Source: Bacillus_I endophytica_A
Lineage (GTDB): Bacteria; Bacillota; Bacilli; Bacillales; Bacillaceae_H
DNA length: 64,000 nucleotides
Direction of reading: 5' to 3'
NCBI RefSeq assembly: GCF_026790145.1
Contig: NZ_JALAMS010000018.1
Location: forward strand, 310,001 to 374,000
In this document: positions 51,243 through 59,726 of the stretch, one piece after another
Position numbering within the stretch: position 1 is the stretch's first letter
Layout of the letters: each line of letters begins with the position of its first letter
Made by a program: the position numbers and the translations under genes
Notes under the pieces: model-generated
Seen by the model: only the letters and a program-made list of their open reading frames with translations
What the model was told of the DNA's origin: nothing
Databases searched by the model: none

Positions 51243-52124
51243 ATGGAATGGCATCATTTTGAGTATTTTCGAATGCTTGCACGCACAGAACATATGACAC
51301 AATCAGCGAAGCTATTATCAATATCACAGCCTGCGTTAAGTCGCTCCATTTCTCGGTTAGAGGAGGAAGTTGGTGTTCCACTATTTGATCGGCAAGGTCG
51401 CTCTATTTCGTTAAATAAATACGGTCATTTGTTCTTAAAACGAGTCGAACGGATTATGAAAGAGTTCGAAGAAGGAAAGAGAGAGATTCAAGCCCTTTTG
51501 GATCCTGAAGAAGGAGAGATTTCCCTCGGATTTCTACATACACTAGGACCAAGTTATATTCCACGCCTTATTAGCTCTTTTAGAGAAGTGTATCCAAAAA
51601 CAAAGTTTCGTCTTTATCAAAATAATTCTCACACTCTTCTTCGCCAGCTAGAAGAAGGAGAAATTGATATTTGTCTGCTTTCAAATATGGAAATTAAGCA
51701 TCCCATTCACTGGAGAATTTTAAGGAAAGAAGAGCTCTTTCTCAGTGTTCCAACTTGTCACCGGTTTTCCCATTACAAAAGCATTTTATTAGAGGAAGTA
51801 CGAGAGGAGAAATTTGTTCTCTTAAAAAAAGGATATTCGTTGCGCTCCATTACAGATCAGCTGTTTGAGAAAGTTGGAATTATCCCAAACATTACTTTTG
51901 AGGGAGAAGAAGTTCCCACAGTTGCAGGGCTAATTTCAGCTGGATTTGGAATTTCATTATTGCCTCGTTTACATAAACCGGAGGAAAGCAACGTTATCCA
52001 AATTCCTGTTCGTTCTCCAAAGTGTGAACGATTAATAGGGCTTGCCTGGAATGAAAAAACATACATGTCTGCTCCAACATTGAACTTGAAGAATTTTGTT
52101 TTAGAGTGCAAAAACGAGCTTTGA
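51243..52124 (+). CDS. LysR family transcriptional regulator
   Basis: A 293-residue LysR protein: MEWHHFEYFRMLARTEHMTQSAKLLSISQPALSRSISRLEEEVGVPLFDRQGRSISL is the HTH plus wing, and the effector domain starts near 90 (GEISLGFLHTLGPSYIPRLISSFREVYP). ATG 51243 lies six bases after GGAGGAG. The neighbouring genes are convergent or distant, so the target is not apparent; B. subtilis proteins of this type (YwbI, CitR-like) include MFS and metabolic regulators. Strong terminator downstream. Confidence 0.92.
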   Translation: MEWHHFEYFRMLARTEHMTQSAKLLSISQPALSRSISRLEEEVGVPLFDRQGRSISLNKYGHLFLKRVERIMKEFEEGKREIQALLDPEEGEISLGFLHTLGPSYIPRLISSFREVYPKTKFRLYQNNSHTLLRQLEEGEIDICLLSNMEIKHPIHWRILRKEELFLSVPTCHRFSHYKSILLEEVREEKFVLLKKGYSLRSITDQLFEKVGIIPNITFEGEEVPTVAGLISAGFGISLLPRLHKPEESNVIQIPVRSPKCERLIGLAWNEKTYMSAPTLNLKNFVLECKNEL

Positions 52125-52250
52125 AATATGAAACATTAAAACTTTGTAATGAGTAAACTACATAAAGTATGAAAAGAGATAAGGATGAGACAAAATAAGA
52201 AGGGGAAAAATGGAAAAACAAGTTATCCTTTCGTTGTTTTGGGTATGGCT

Positions 52251-52298
52251 AACATGTAAAAAGACCTTATCTACATAGATAAGGTCTTTTTACATGTT
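52251..52298. terminator. Bidirectional terminator
   Basis: A 23-bp perfect stem (52251-52273 with 52276-52298) with a 2-base loop separates LysR from the convergent YeeE/YedE gene. Confidence 0.92.
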
Positions 52299-52305
52299 CT
52301 TTTCT

Positions 52306-53532
52306 TTATTTCTTATAAGCACAATATGGACGGAGTTTTACACCGATGATGCTTCCGATAAATGCAGCAACAAACCAAAGCCAGCCATGCATGCTAAAGG
52401 AAGCAATTCCATCAAAATAGGCTCCAATATTACATCCAAATGAAATACGAGCTCCATATCCCATCATTAATCCACCAACTAATGAACCAATTGTCATGCG
52501 GGTCGGCAGTTTAAAGCGGACAGGTTTGCTGAAACGACCTGCGAAAGCAGCTGCAAGAAGTGCTCCAGCCATAAGACTGATATCCATAACGGTTGTGATG
52601 TCCATATATAATGGACTTTCTAGTGAAGCAGCCTTTGCAGGATCCTGCCAGTATGACCATGTCTCAGGATTTGCCCCAAAAGCTTGGGTGATTTTTGAAC
52701 CCCACAGAGCAAAAGCAGATGTAATTCCCCAAGGCTTTCCTTGAATCATTAAGATAAGAGCGTTTAGAACGGCTAGCGCAACTCCACCTAAAATAAGTGG
52801 CCAAGGACCTTTGAAAATGACTTTCCATCCGTTTGCATTTTCTCGTTTTTGAGGGATAAGTTTGCCGTGTTTACGTTTTTCAATCAAGATTGTCGCAAAG
52901 TAAACAATAGCAAGCATGATAAACTGCACAAGAAAACCTGTTACAACATTAAAATGTTCAATAAGAGAAATTGGTTGAAATTGCGGTGTATTCATCCACC
53001 AATTAAAATGAGTAGCAGCAATAACAGAGCCTGCAATAAATCCGATTAATGTTACAACACCGTTCATATCACCGCCACCAATATGATACAGCGTACCTGA
53101 TGCGCATCCATCGCCCATTTGCATTCCAATTCCGAAAATAAAGGCGCCGACTAATACAGACATTCCTACTGGAGACACATATCCGGAAATAGAATGGCCA
53201 AACATGCTTCCTTTCAAAAGAAGCGGTAAAAATAACGCGTTTGCTACAAGCATCATAATCATTTGAGCACGAATACCTTCACCACGGCGGTGTAAAATAA
53301 ATTGACGCCATGCAGATGTAAAACCAAAGCGGGCTTGATATAAGATAAAGCCTCCAACTCCGCCTAATACATATAAAAGCGATTGATTAAAAGATACTTT
53401 TGTATATAAGAAAATAGTACCGCCAATCAGGATGAGAAGTGATAAAACACTTAACCATGTATTCCGATTATTTGGGGTTTTCATTACCTTCTGAGTTGAC
53501 GATACAGATTGATTATTAACCATTGTTGCCAA
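52306..53532 (-). CDS. YeeE/YedE family sulfur-compound transporter
   Basis: A 408-residue membrane protein with about ten helices and two inverted halves, each with a conserved cysteine motif: MGDGCASGTLYHIGGGDMNG and YGARISFGCNIGAYFDGI. In YeeE (TsuA) these cysteines relay thiosulfate through the membrane; YedE is linked to selenium handling. The ATG start is preceded by GGAGGGG. No TsuB or SirA-like partner lies next to it, so whether it moves thiosulfate, selenium species or another sulfur compound is open. Confidence 0.88.
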   Translation of the reverse strand: MATMVNNQSVSSTQKVMKTPNNRNTWLSVLSLLILIGGTIFLYTKVSFNQSLLYVLGGVGGFILYQARFGFTSAWRQFILHRRGEGIRAQMIMMLVANALFLPLLLKGSMFGHSISGYVSPVGMSVLVGAFIFGIGMQMGDGCASGTLYHIGGGDMNGVVTLIGFIAGSVIAATHFNWWMNTPQFQPISLIEHFNVVTGFLVQFIMLAIVYFATILIEKRKHGKLIPQKRENANGWKVIFKGPWPLILGGVALAVLNALILMIQGKPWGITSAFALWGSKITQAFGANPETWSYWQDPAKAASLESPLYMDITTVMDISLMAGALLAAAFAGRFSKPVRFKLPTRMTIGSLVGGLMMGYGARISFGCNIGAYFDGIASFSMHGWLWFVAAFIGSIIGVKLRPYCAYKK

Positions 53533-53673
53533 TGTAACCCCTCCTTTTTGTATTATAATACAATAATTCCTATCGGGTTTCTAGTGTTTAGAGTTGATTT
53601 ATTAAAATGTTAGTTAGTGGAAAAAGGATAGAATAATCATGGAGATTTTATAACTTAATGTGTGCTTCAAATA

Positions 53674-53687
53674 GGAAAGCGTTATCA
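53674..53687 (+). promoter_or_regulatory. cre site upstream of the sucrose regulator
   Basis: GGAAAGCGTTATCA matches the CcpA consensus TGWAANCGNTNWCA except for the first base. It lies immediately upstream of the -35 of the lacI-type gene. Confidence 0.6.
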
Positions 53688-53692
53688 ATATT

Positions 53693-53722
53693 TTGTACAT
53701 TATTCCATAGGAAAGGTATAAT
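53693..53722 (+). promoter_or_regulatory. SigA promoter of the sucrose regulator gene
   Basis: TTGTAC (53693-53698), 18-base spacer, TATAAT (53717-53722). Confidence 0.65.
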
Positions 53723-53752
53723 AGCTTAAGAGCATGTGAAAGGGGAAAATCG

Positions 53753-54739
53753 ATGAAAACAAAGATTGGAGATGTAGCAAAGCTAGCTGGAGTTTCTCCC
53801 ACAACGGTTTCTCGTGTACTGAATAACCGTGGGTACATCAGTAAAGAAACAAGAGAAAATGTACATAAAGCTATGAGGGAATTAAACTACTTTCCGAATG
53901 ATTTAGCACGGTCATTATTTAATAAACGAACTAACTTAATTGGCGTTATCTTCCCAACAACAAGCAATCCTTTTTATGGAGAGCTTATTTTTCATCTGGA
54001 AAATATTTGTGCTGAACAAGGCTATAAAGTATTGCTATGCAATAGCTTAAATAGTATAGAAAAAGAAGAAAAGTATGTGGAAATGCTCCTACGCAATCAA
54101 GTAGACGGCATAATCGTTGGGACCCACAATCACGGAATTATTGATTATCATAAGCAAAATCTAGCTGTTGTTGCTGTTGACAGATATTTATCAGAGACGA
54201 TTCCAATTGTAAGCTGTGATAATTATGACGGAGGAAGAAAAGCAACAGAACTGCTCGTATCAAAACAGTGCGAATACATTATACATATTAACGGTCAGTC
54301 TGATATAGAAACCCCAGCGCAACAGCTTAGAAGAAAGGCATATGAGGATGTATTACACGAATGCGGTAAAAAGCCGATTACATATGAAGTCCCTCAAACA
54401 TTTGATCCAAAAAGTCAGGATGAAATCATTCAGCGAATTTTAGATGAACATCCACATGTAGACGGAGTTTTTGCGAGTAATGATTTGTTTGCGGCTTCTT
54501 TTATCCGCGAAGCAAAACGAAGAGGAAAGAAAATCCCCGGGGACGTTAAAGTTGTCGGATATGATGGAACTGAAACAGCGCAAACTTTATTACCTGAATT
54601 AACAACCATTCAACAGCCAATCTACTCTATCGCTCAAACGACTGTTGATATGCTGTTAAAAGGGATTAGCGGAGAGTTTCACAATATCAAAAGTGAAACA
54701 AAGCTACCTGTAACGCTCATTGAAGGTGAAACAACATAG
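53753..54739 (+). CDS. LacI family repressor of the sucrose operon
   Basis: A 328-residue LacI/GalR repressor. HTH: MKTKIGDVAKLAGVSPTTVSRVLNNRGYIS, hinge helix NDLARSLFN, then the periplasmic-binding-like sugar domain (NLIGVIFPTTSNPFYGELI, DGIIVGTHNHG, VDRYLSETIPIVSCDNYDGG). ATG 53753 follows GAAAGGGG. It stands upstream of sucrose permease, sucrase and fructokinase genes on the same strand and is separated from them by a terminator and tandem operators; ScrR/CscR function is the natural reading. Effector would be sucrose or fructose. Confidence 0.92.
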   Translation: MKTKIGDVAKLAGVSPTTVSRVLNNRGYISKETRENVHKAMRELNYFPNDLARSLFNKRTNLIGVIFPTTSNPFYGELIFHLENICAEQGYKVLLCNSLNSIEKEEKYVEMLLRNQVDGIIVGTHNHGIIDYHKQNLAVVAVDRYLSETIPIVSCDNYDGGRKATELLVSKQCEYIIHINGQSDIETPAQQLRRKAYEDVLHECGKKPITYEVPQTFDPKSQDEIIQRILDEHPHVDGVFASNDLFAASFIREAKRRGKKIPGDVKVVGYDGTETAQTLLPELTTIQQPIYSIAQTTVDMLLKGISGEFHNIKSETKLPVTLIEGETT

Positions 54740-54774
54740 GACATTGCCTCTAGGCAGTGTCCTATGTTGTTTTC
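54731..54774 (+). terminator. Terminator of the LacI-type gene
   Basis: A 19-bp nearly perfect stem (54731-54749 with 54752-54770) that includes the stop codon, followed by T4. Confidence 0.85.
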
Positions 54775-54795
54775 TGAAGAATTAAATTAAAAATT

Positions 54796-54834
54796 ATGAA
54801 ACCGGTTGACATATGAAACCGGTTGACATAGAAT
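54796..54834 (+). promoter_or_regulatory. Sucrose operon promoter with tandem LacI-type operators
   Basis: ATGAAACCGGTTGACAT occurs twice back to back (54796-54812, 54813-54829). Each copy holds the palindrome AACCGGTT. The first copy's TTGACA (54806-54811) is 17 bases from TAGAAT (54829-54834), so one operator overlaps the -35 and the other fills the spacer: direct repression by the LacI-type protein. Confidence 0.8.
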
Positions 54835-54840
54835 TATCTA

Positions 54841-54854
54841 TGAAAGTGCTTTCA
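54841..54854 (+). promoter_or_regulatory. cre site of the sucrose operon
   Basis: TGAAAGTGCTTTCA fits TGWAANCGNTNWCA with one mismatch (T for C at position 7) and lies just downstream of the -10, a usual position for CcpA roadblock. Confidence 0.65.
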
Positions 54855-54900
54855 ATAACAAACCATTCGTTTTTCATTTCTAATCAAAGGGGTTATCCAA

Positions 54901-56142
54901 ATGAAAAGTTCAAAAATGTTGTATTGGAAGTTAAGTGCGTATTTCTTTTTCTTTTTCTTTACATGGTCTGCTAGCTATTCTCTCTTTTCCATTTGGCTTG
55001 GTCAAGAGATTAAATTGAGTGGATCAGCAACTGGTTTAATCTTTTCTGTAAACGCTATCTTTGCTTTGTGTATGCAGCCGATATATGGATATATATCAGA
55101 CAAAATTGGCTTGAAGAAAAATATTTTATTTTTTATTAGCCTTTTACTTGTATTTGTTGGACCATTCTATATTTTCATTTATGGGCCATTGCTTCAGTAC
55201 AATGTTTTGCTTGGAGCAATTGTAGGAGGGATGTACTTAGGTGTTTCATTTTTAGCTGGAATAGGAGCCATCGAATCGTATATTGAAAAGATCAGCCGAA
55301 AATACCAGTTTGAATATGGAAAATCAAGAATGTGGGGATCATTAGGGTGGGCTTCAGCTACATTTTTTGCAGGTCAGTTATTTAACATTAACCCTAATAT
55401 TAATTTCTGGATTGCTTCTGGGTCGGCAATTATTCTTGTCTTCATTATTTTGTCTATAAAAATAGAGATGACAACGTACGAAGTCGAGAAAGCCCAATCT
55501 GTTTCTTTAAAAGACGTAGGTCAACTTTTTCTTTTAAAAGATTTTTGGTTTTTAATGCTTTATGTAGTTGGTGTGACTTGCGTATATAGCGTGTATGATC
55601 AACAATTTCCGATCTACTATGCATCTGTTTTTCCAAGTGAGGCATTAGGGAACCAAGTATTTGGATATCTTAATTCTGTTCAGGTGTTTTTAGAAGCTGG
55701 GATGCTGTTTTTAGCTCCGTTTATGGTAAACAAACTTGGCGCAAAAAACAGCTTATTATTAGCAGGATTTCTAATGGCCTTTCGAATTATTGGTTCAGGG
55801 CTTGTGATGGGTCCAATTGGAATTTCTTCGATGAAGCTTATTCACGCTTTAGAGCTACCAATTATGTTGATTTCGATTTTTAAATATTTAGCAATTAATT
55901 TTGATACTCGTTTATCATCCATTTTATATCTTGTTGGCTTTCAATTTGCGTCACAAGTAGGAGCAGCTATTTTATCGCCTATTTCAGGGATATTGTATGA
56001 TTCCATTGGGTTTCGATACTCTTATCTTGTAATGGGAACAATGGTGTTAGGTTTTACGATTATATCCATCTTCACATTGCTAGGTTCTAAGCATACTAGA
56101 GGAATACCTCAAGGTGGGAAAAATATAAAAAGAGTAGTATAG
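54901..56142 (+). CDS. Sucrose:H+ symporter, oligosaccharide symporter family (LacY/CscB-like)
   Basis: A 413-residue twelve-helix carrier of the MFS oligosaccharide:H+ symporter family. Helix-1/2 text FFFFFTWSASYSLFSIWLGQEI and motif-A YGYISDKIGLKKN, then ESYIEKISRKYQFEYGKSRMWGSLGWASATF with the Arg/Glu transport residues, are characteristic. ATG 54901 follows AAAGGGG. With an intracellular sucrase next to it, it imports unphosphorylated sucrose, unlike the PTS route usual in bacilli. Confidence 0.9.
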   Translation: MKSSKMLYWKLSAYFFFFFFTWSASYSLFSIWLGQEIKLSGSATGLIFSVNAIFALCMQPIYGYISDKIGLKKNILFFISLLLVFVGPFYIFIYGPLLQYNVLLGAIVGGMYLGVSFLAGIGAIESYIEKISRKYQFEYGKSRMWGSLGWASATFFAGQLFNINPNINFWIASGSAIILVFIILSIKIEMTTYEVEKAQSVSLKDVGQLFLLKDFWFLMLYVVGVTCVYSVYDQQFPIYYASVFPSEALGNQVFGYLNSVQVFLEAGMLFLAPFMVNKLGAKNSLLLAGFLMAFRIIGSGLVMGPIGISSMKLIHALELPIMLISIFKYLAINFDTRLSSILYLVGFQFASQVGAAILSPISGILYDSIGFRYSYLVMGTMVLGFTIISIFTLLGSKHTRGIPQGGKNIKRVV

Positions 56143-56153
56143 GAGGAAGTAAT

Positions 56154-57626
56154 ATGGTAATAGATCACAAACTTCAAAAAGCTGAAGAAGCTATCAAAAA
56201 AACAACACAAAACATAAATCCTCGGTATCGGTTAGGTTATCATATTATGGGAGAAGGGAACTGGATCAACGACCCAAACGGTTTGGTTCGATACAAAGGA
56301 GAATATCACGTTTTTTATCAGCATCATCCATATGATGAAAACTGGGGTCCTATGCACTGGGGACATGTAAAAAGTAAAGATTTAGTGAACTGGGAATATG
56401 CTCCGATTGCGTTAGCGCCTGGTGATGAATACGATAGGGACGGCTGCTTTTCAGGCAGTGCAGTTAACAATGACGGAGAGCTAACCCTTATTTATACAGG
56501 TCACAATTATATTAATCAAGAGGAAGACACTTTTTATCAAACTCAAAATATTGCGGTGAGTACAGATGGAGTAGTATTTGAGAAAGTAGGTCAAAATCCT
56601 GTTATTGCTCATCCTCCTGAAGACAGTGCTCATCATTTCCGCGACCCGAAAGTATGGAAGCATAATAATCAATGGTATATGATTGTTGGAAACTCAACAA
56701 AAAATCAAACAGGAAGAGTAATTTTATATAAATCTCAGAATTTAAGAAAATGGGAGTATGTTGGGGTTCTTGCTCAAAGTGATGGAACACTAGGATATAT
56801 GTGGGAGTGTCCAGACTTTTTCGAGCTGGGAGGAAAGCATATCCTGTTAATTTCTCCACAAGGGATAGAATCTAAAGGAGACAATTATAACAATCTCTTT
56901 CAAACAGGTTATTTTGTTGGCAAATATGACTACGAAAAAAATGAGTACGTAAAAGGTGAATTTCTAGAATTAGATCATGGCCACGATTTTTATGCCGCTC
57001 AAACGCTAGTAGATGAGAAAGGCCGTCGCATTGTGATCGGTTGGATGGATATGTGGGAAAGCGAAATGCCGACAAAACAAGACGGATGGTGTGGAGCATT
57101 AACTATTCCTCGAGGGCTAACGCTCGGAAAGAACAACACTGTTTTTATGAATCCTGTAGATGAGATGGTAGAATTGCGTGAAACAAAGAGTGTAGAACTT
57201 GAAAACACAAGCATTTCAGATTATCATTTAGCAAAGGAAAACAGTAGTTTACTAGAGATAAAAGCAGAGTTTGATTTAACAGATTGTAAGGCAGAATCAG
57301 TTGGATTAACGATTAAAGGCGTCGAAGAAGAGGAAGTTGTGATTACCTATCATATTCGAGATGAAAAGCTTTCTCTGGACTGCTCTAAAATGGGCAAGAA
57401 GGAAGATGGGGTAAGAACAACAGGGCTTGGGAATGATGGGGAGCTTACACTACGTATTTTCCTTGATCGATCCTCAATTGAAGTGTTTGCAAACGATGGG
57501 ATGAAAACGATGACAAGTCGTATATACCCAACGGAAGAAAGATTAGGCGTGATGTGCTTTGCAAACAAAGGTGAGGTAAAAGTTAAAGAGTTTATGTATT
57601 GGAAATTGAAAGATATTTGGAAGTAG
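56154..57626 (+). CDS. Sucrose hydrolase, GH32 family
   Basis: A 490-residue glycoside hydrolase family 32 enzyme. The nucleophile motif WINDPNG (Asp40), the transition-state stabiliser RDP in HHFRDPKVW and the acid/base glutamate in WECPDFF are all present, followed by the C-terminal beta-sandwich (RIFLDRSSIEVFANDG). No signal peptide, so it acts in the cytoplasm on sucrose brought in by the upstream symporter. Start ATG 56154 follows AGGAGGAAGTA, 11 bases after the symporter stop. A phospho-sucrase activity cannot be ruled out. Confidence 0.93.
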   Translation: MVIDHKLQKAEEAIKKTTQNINPRYRLGYHIMGEGNWINDPNGLVRYKGEYHVFYQHHPYDENWGPMHWGHVKSKDLVNWEYAPIALAPGDEYDRDGCFSGSAVNNDGELTLIYTGHNYINQEEDTFYQTQNIAVSTDGVVFEKVGQNPVIAHPPEDSAHHFRDPKVWKHNNQWYMIVGNSTKNQTGRVILYKSQNLRKWEYVGVLAQSDGTLGYMWECPDFFELGGKHILLISPQGIESKGDNYNNLFQTGYFVGKYDYEKNEYVKGEFLELDHGHDFYAAQTLVDEKGRRIVIGWMDMWESEMPTKQDGWCGALTIPRGLTLGKNNTVFMNPVDEMVELRETKSVELENTSISDYHLAKENSSLLEIKAEFDLTDCKAESVGLTIKGVEEEEVVITYHIRDEKLSLDCSKMGKKEDGVRTTGLGNDGELTLRIFLDRSSIEVFANDGMKTMTSRIYPTEERLGVMCFANKGEVKVKEFMYWKLKDIWK

Positions 57627-57675
57627 AATAAGGGTGAGCAAGCGCAAGCTTGCTCACAAAATTGAGGTGTACATA

Positions 57676-58662
57676 ATGAGCAAAATTTTTTGTATTGGTG
57701 AAACATTAATTGATTTTATTCCCGTTCAAAAAGAAAAGAGTTTAAAAGAAGTAGCTGGCTTTGAACGTGTAGCAGGCGGAGCGCCAATGAATGTTGCGAT
57801 TGCAGCGGCAAAGTACGGCTGTGAAGCTGTTATGCTAACAAAAATGGCAAATGATCATTTTGGGGATCATATTATGGATGTTTTACAAAAAGCAAATGTT
57901 GATACGTCCTATATTGTTCGATCAGATGAAGGTGAAACAGGTCTTGCTTTTGTTTCAGTAGACAGATTTGGTGAGAGAACGTTCAATTTTTATCGTCAAA
58001 ACGCAGCTGACCTTCTTTTTTCAGAAGAGGAAATCGATGGAGAGTGGTTTAGTGGAGAAGACTTTCTTCATTTTTGCTCTGTAGACTTAGTTGACAGTCC
58101 AATGAAAATTGCGCACAAAAAAGCAATCAAGGAAATGAAGGGAAAGGGTGGAATCATTAGCTTTGATCCAAACGTGCGCCTTCCATTATGGCCTGATAAA
58201 GAAAGCTGCCGTAAAGCAATTTTAGAATTTTTACCGCTCTCTCATATTGTTAAAATATCGGATGAAGAGCTTTCGTTTATTACAGGCATAGAGGATGAAG
58301 AAGCGGGCATTAAGGCGCTTTTCACAGGAGATGTAAAAGTTGTTGTCTATACAAAAGGTAAACACGGGGCTTCTATTCATTTTGAAAATGGTGAAACGTA
58401 TGAAGGAAAAGGATTTAAAGTAACTGTTGCTGATACAACAGGTGCTGGAGATGCTTTTATTGGCGGCTTTTTATCAGAGCTTTCACAGTATGAGATTACA
58501 AGTGAGAACTTGATTGAACAAGTAAGAGCACATCATGAAGAGCTTCTTACTTTTGCAAATGCAAGTGGAGCGTTAACGGCCTCCGTCAAAGGAGCAATTC
58601 AATCTGCTCCAGGAAAAGAGCATGTATTAAGATTTATTGAAACACGGAAAACAGAAGCATAG
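57676..58662 (+). CDS. Fructokinase, PfkB family
   Basis: A 328-residue ribokinase-family sugar kinase. IFCIGETLIDFIP and RVAGGAPMNVAIAAAKYG (substrate site), then the anion-hole/catalytic TTGAGDAFIGGFLSEL near residue 257. It phosphorylates the fructose freed by sucrase to fructose-6-phosphate. ATG 57676 follows GAGGTGTACATA; a longer frame overlapping the upstream gap has no ribosome site. Last gene of the sucrose operon, closed by a strong terminator. Confidence 0.92.
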   Translation: MSKIFCIGETLIDFIPVQKEKSLKEVAGFERVAGGAPMNVAIAAAKYGCEAVMLTKMANDHFGDHIMDVLQKANVDTSYIVRSDEGETGLAFVSVDRFGERTFNFYRQNAADLLFSEEEIDGEWFSGEDFLHFCSVDLVDSPMKIAHKKAIKEMKGKGGIISFDPNVRLPLWPDKESCRKAILEFLPLSHIVKISDEELSFITGIEDEEAGIKALFTGDVKVVVYTKGKHGASIHFENGETYEGKGFKVTVADTTGAGDAFIGGFLSELSQYEITSENLIEQVRAHHEELLTFANASGALTASVKGAIQSAPGKEHVLRFIETRKTEA

Positions 58663-58670
58663 GAAAATGA

Positions 58671-58704
58671 TACCCCCGTCTCTTTGTAGAAAGAGGCGGG
58701 GGTA
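58671..58704. terminator. Terminator of the sucrose operon
   Basis: TACCCCCGTCTCTTT (58671-58685) pairs with AAAGAGGCGGGGGTA (58690-58704) with one mismatch. Confidence 0.9.
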
Positions 58705-58716
58705 CTTATGTAAAGG

Positions 58717-59373
58717 CTACTCTACGTCTGGTGCCTCCTTAAAGACAGTGCCATTCGTATCCTCAATCACGACATCGGATTGAACTCTATCTAAGCCAAT
58801 AGCGATAAAAGGATTCTTTTCATCAGAACGATTGTAGAACGTTCTAACCTTAATTACAGTAGTATTTCCGTCTTCTTCTACGTCTAGAACTTCTATATTA
58901 TCTCCTGCCATTTCTTCCCCTAAAGATAAGACAACGACTTGTTCAAATGCTTTATAGCCTTGAATTGTTGGATCCCTTTGGAGAAGTTGCAGATAGGATT
59001 CTTCTTCGTCACTAAAAACCTTAGTTTCTTTTATAACCCAATAGTCAACTTGCTTCATATACATCCGACAACTAGAGACGATAACAAACAAAATAACAAA
59101 AGTAAAAACACTCTTTTTCCATACAATACTTTTTCCAAACAAAGTTAACAGGAAGGAAATAACTAAAATACCTAGGCTTGATATTAAAAAAGCGATCCCA
59201 TATCCTAATGTTTCCACTTGGTAGGCTACAGCAATACTTCCAAGTAAAGATAACCCCCCAATAGTAGCTAAAGTCAATACTCTTCTTCTATTTTCTATCT
59301 CTTTTGCAAAAACGTAAGTTAATAGATATAGCCCTAATCCCACAACTAGTCCAATTAAAAACATAATAAACAA
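58717..59373 (-). CDS. YesK-like hypothetical membrane protein
   Basis: A 218-residue protein with four N-terminal helices (FIMFLIGLVVGLGLYLLTYVF, LTLATIGGLSLLGSIAVAY, IAFLISSLGILVISFLLTLFG, VFTFVILFVIVSSC) and an external domain from about 105. The N-terminal part resembles the YesK family of bacilli; that is an impression. I chose TTG 59373, nine bases after GAGAGGAG; a GTG further out overlaps the site. Function unknown. Confidence 0.65.
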   Translation of the reverse strand: MFIMFLIGLVVGLGLYLLTYVFAKEIENRRRVLTLATIGGLSLLGSIAVAYQVETLGYGIAFLISSLGILVISFLLTLFGKSIVWKKSVFTFVILFVIVSSCRMYMKQVDYWVIKETKVFSDEEESYLQLLQRDPTIQGYKAFEQVVVLSLGEEMAGDNIEVLDVEEDGNTTVIKVRTFYNRSDEKNPFIAIGLDRVQSDVVIEDTNGTVFKEAPDVE

Positions 59374-59390
59374 GTATACTTTCTCCTCTC

Positions 59391-59707
59391 TCACTTCTTC
59401 ATAAAAGTCGAGTGCTCCTTTATATGCGCTAGAATCTCGTTAAACTCAGCAAACTCAAATGGAAACAACACGCCATTAAGATATTGTTCTAGGAGTATTT
59501 TAGCTAAAGAAGCTGTTACAATAGCTGTTGTTTTATAATCTGACGAAGCAGAAAGGGAGAAAGTTTGAGTAGAGGGTTTCCCATTATGTAATCCTTCAAC
59601 TTCTAAAGTGAGAAAGACGTTCTCAATCTTCCTGTCATTATGTTTTACAAATTTTGAAATAAACTTAGATGACCAAAATGAAGAAGGAACCGAATAAACC
59701 CTAGTTT
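59391..59707 (-). pseudogene. C-terminal gene fragment, possibly saccharopine-dehydrogenase-like
   Basis: The minus-strand frame from about 59707 to the stop at 59391 encodes RVYSVPSSFWSSKFISKFV, LEVEGLHNGKPSTQTFSLS, TTAIVTASLAKILLEQYL and a charged end. No start codon or ribosome site is present and a stop lies just upstream. The pattern GKP...FSLS...TAI..A..L...L fits the tail of saccharopine-dehydrogenase-fold proteins, weakly. It lies between the YesK-like and MocR genes. Confidence 0.45.
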
Positions 59708-59726
59708 TTTAAATACTCGTTCATCA

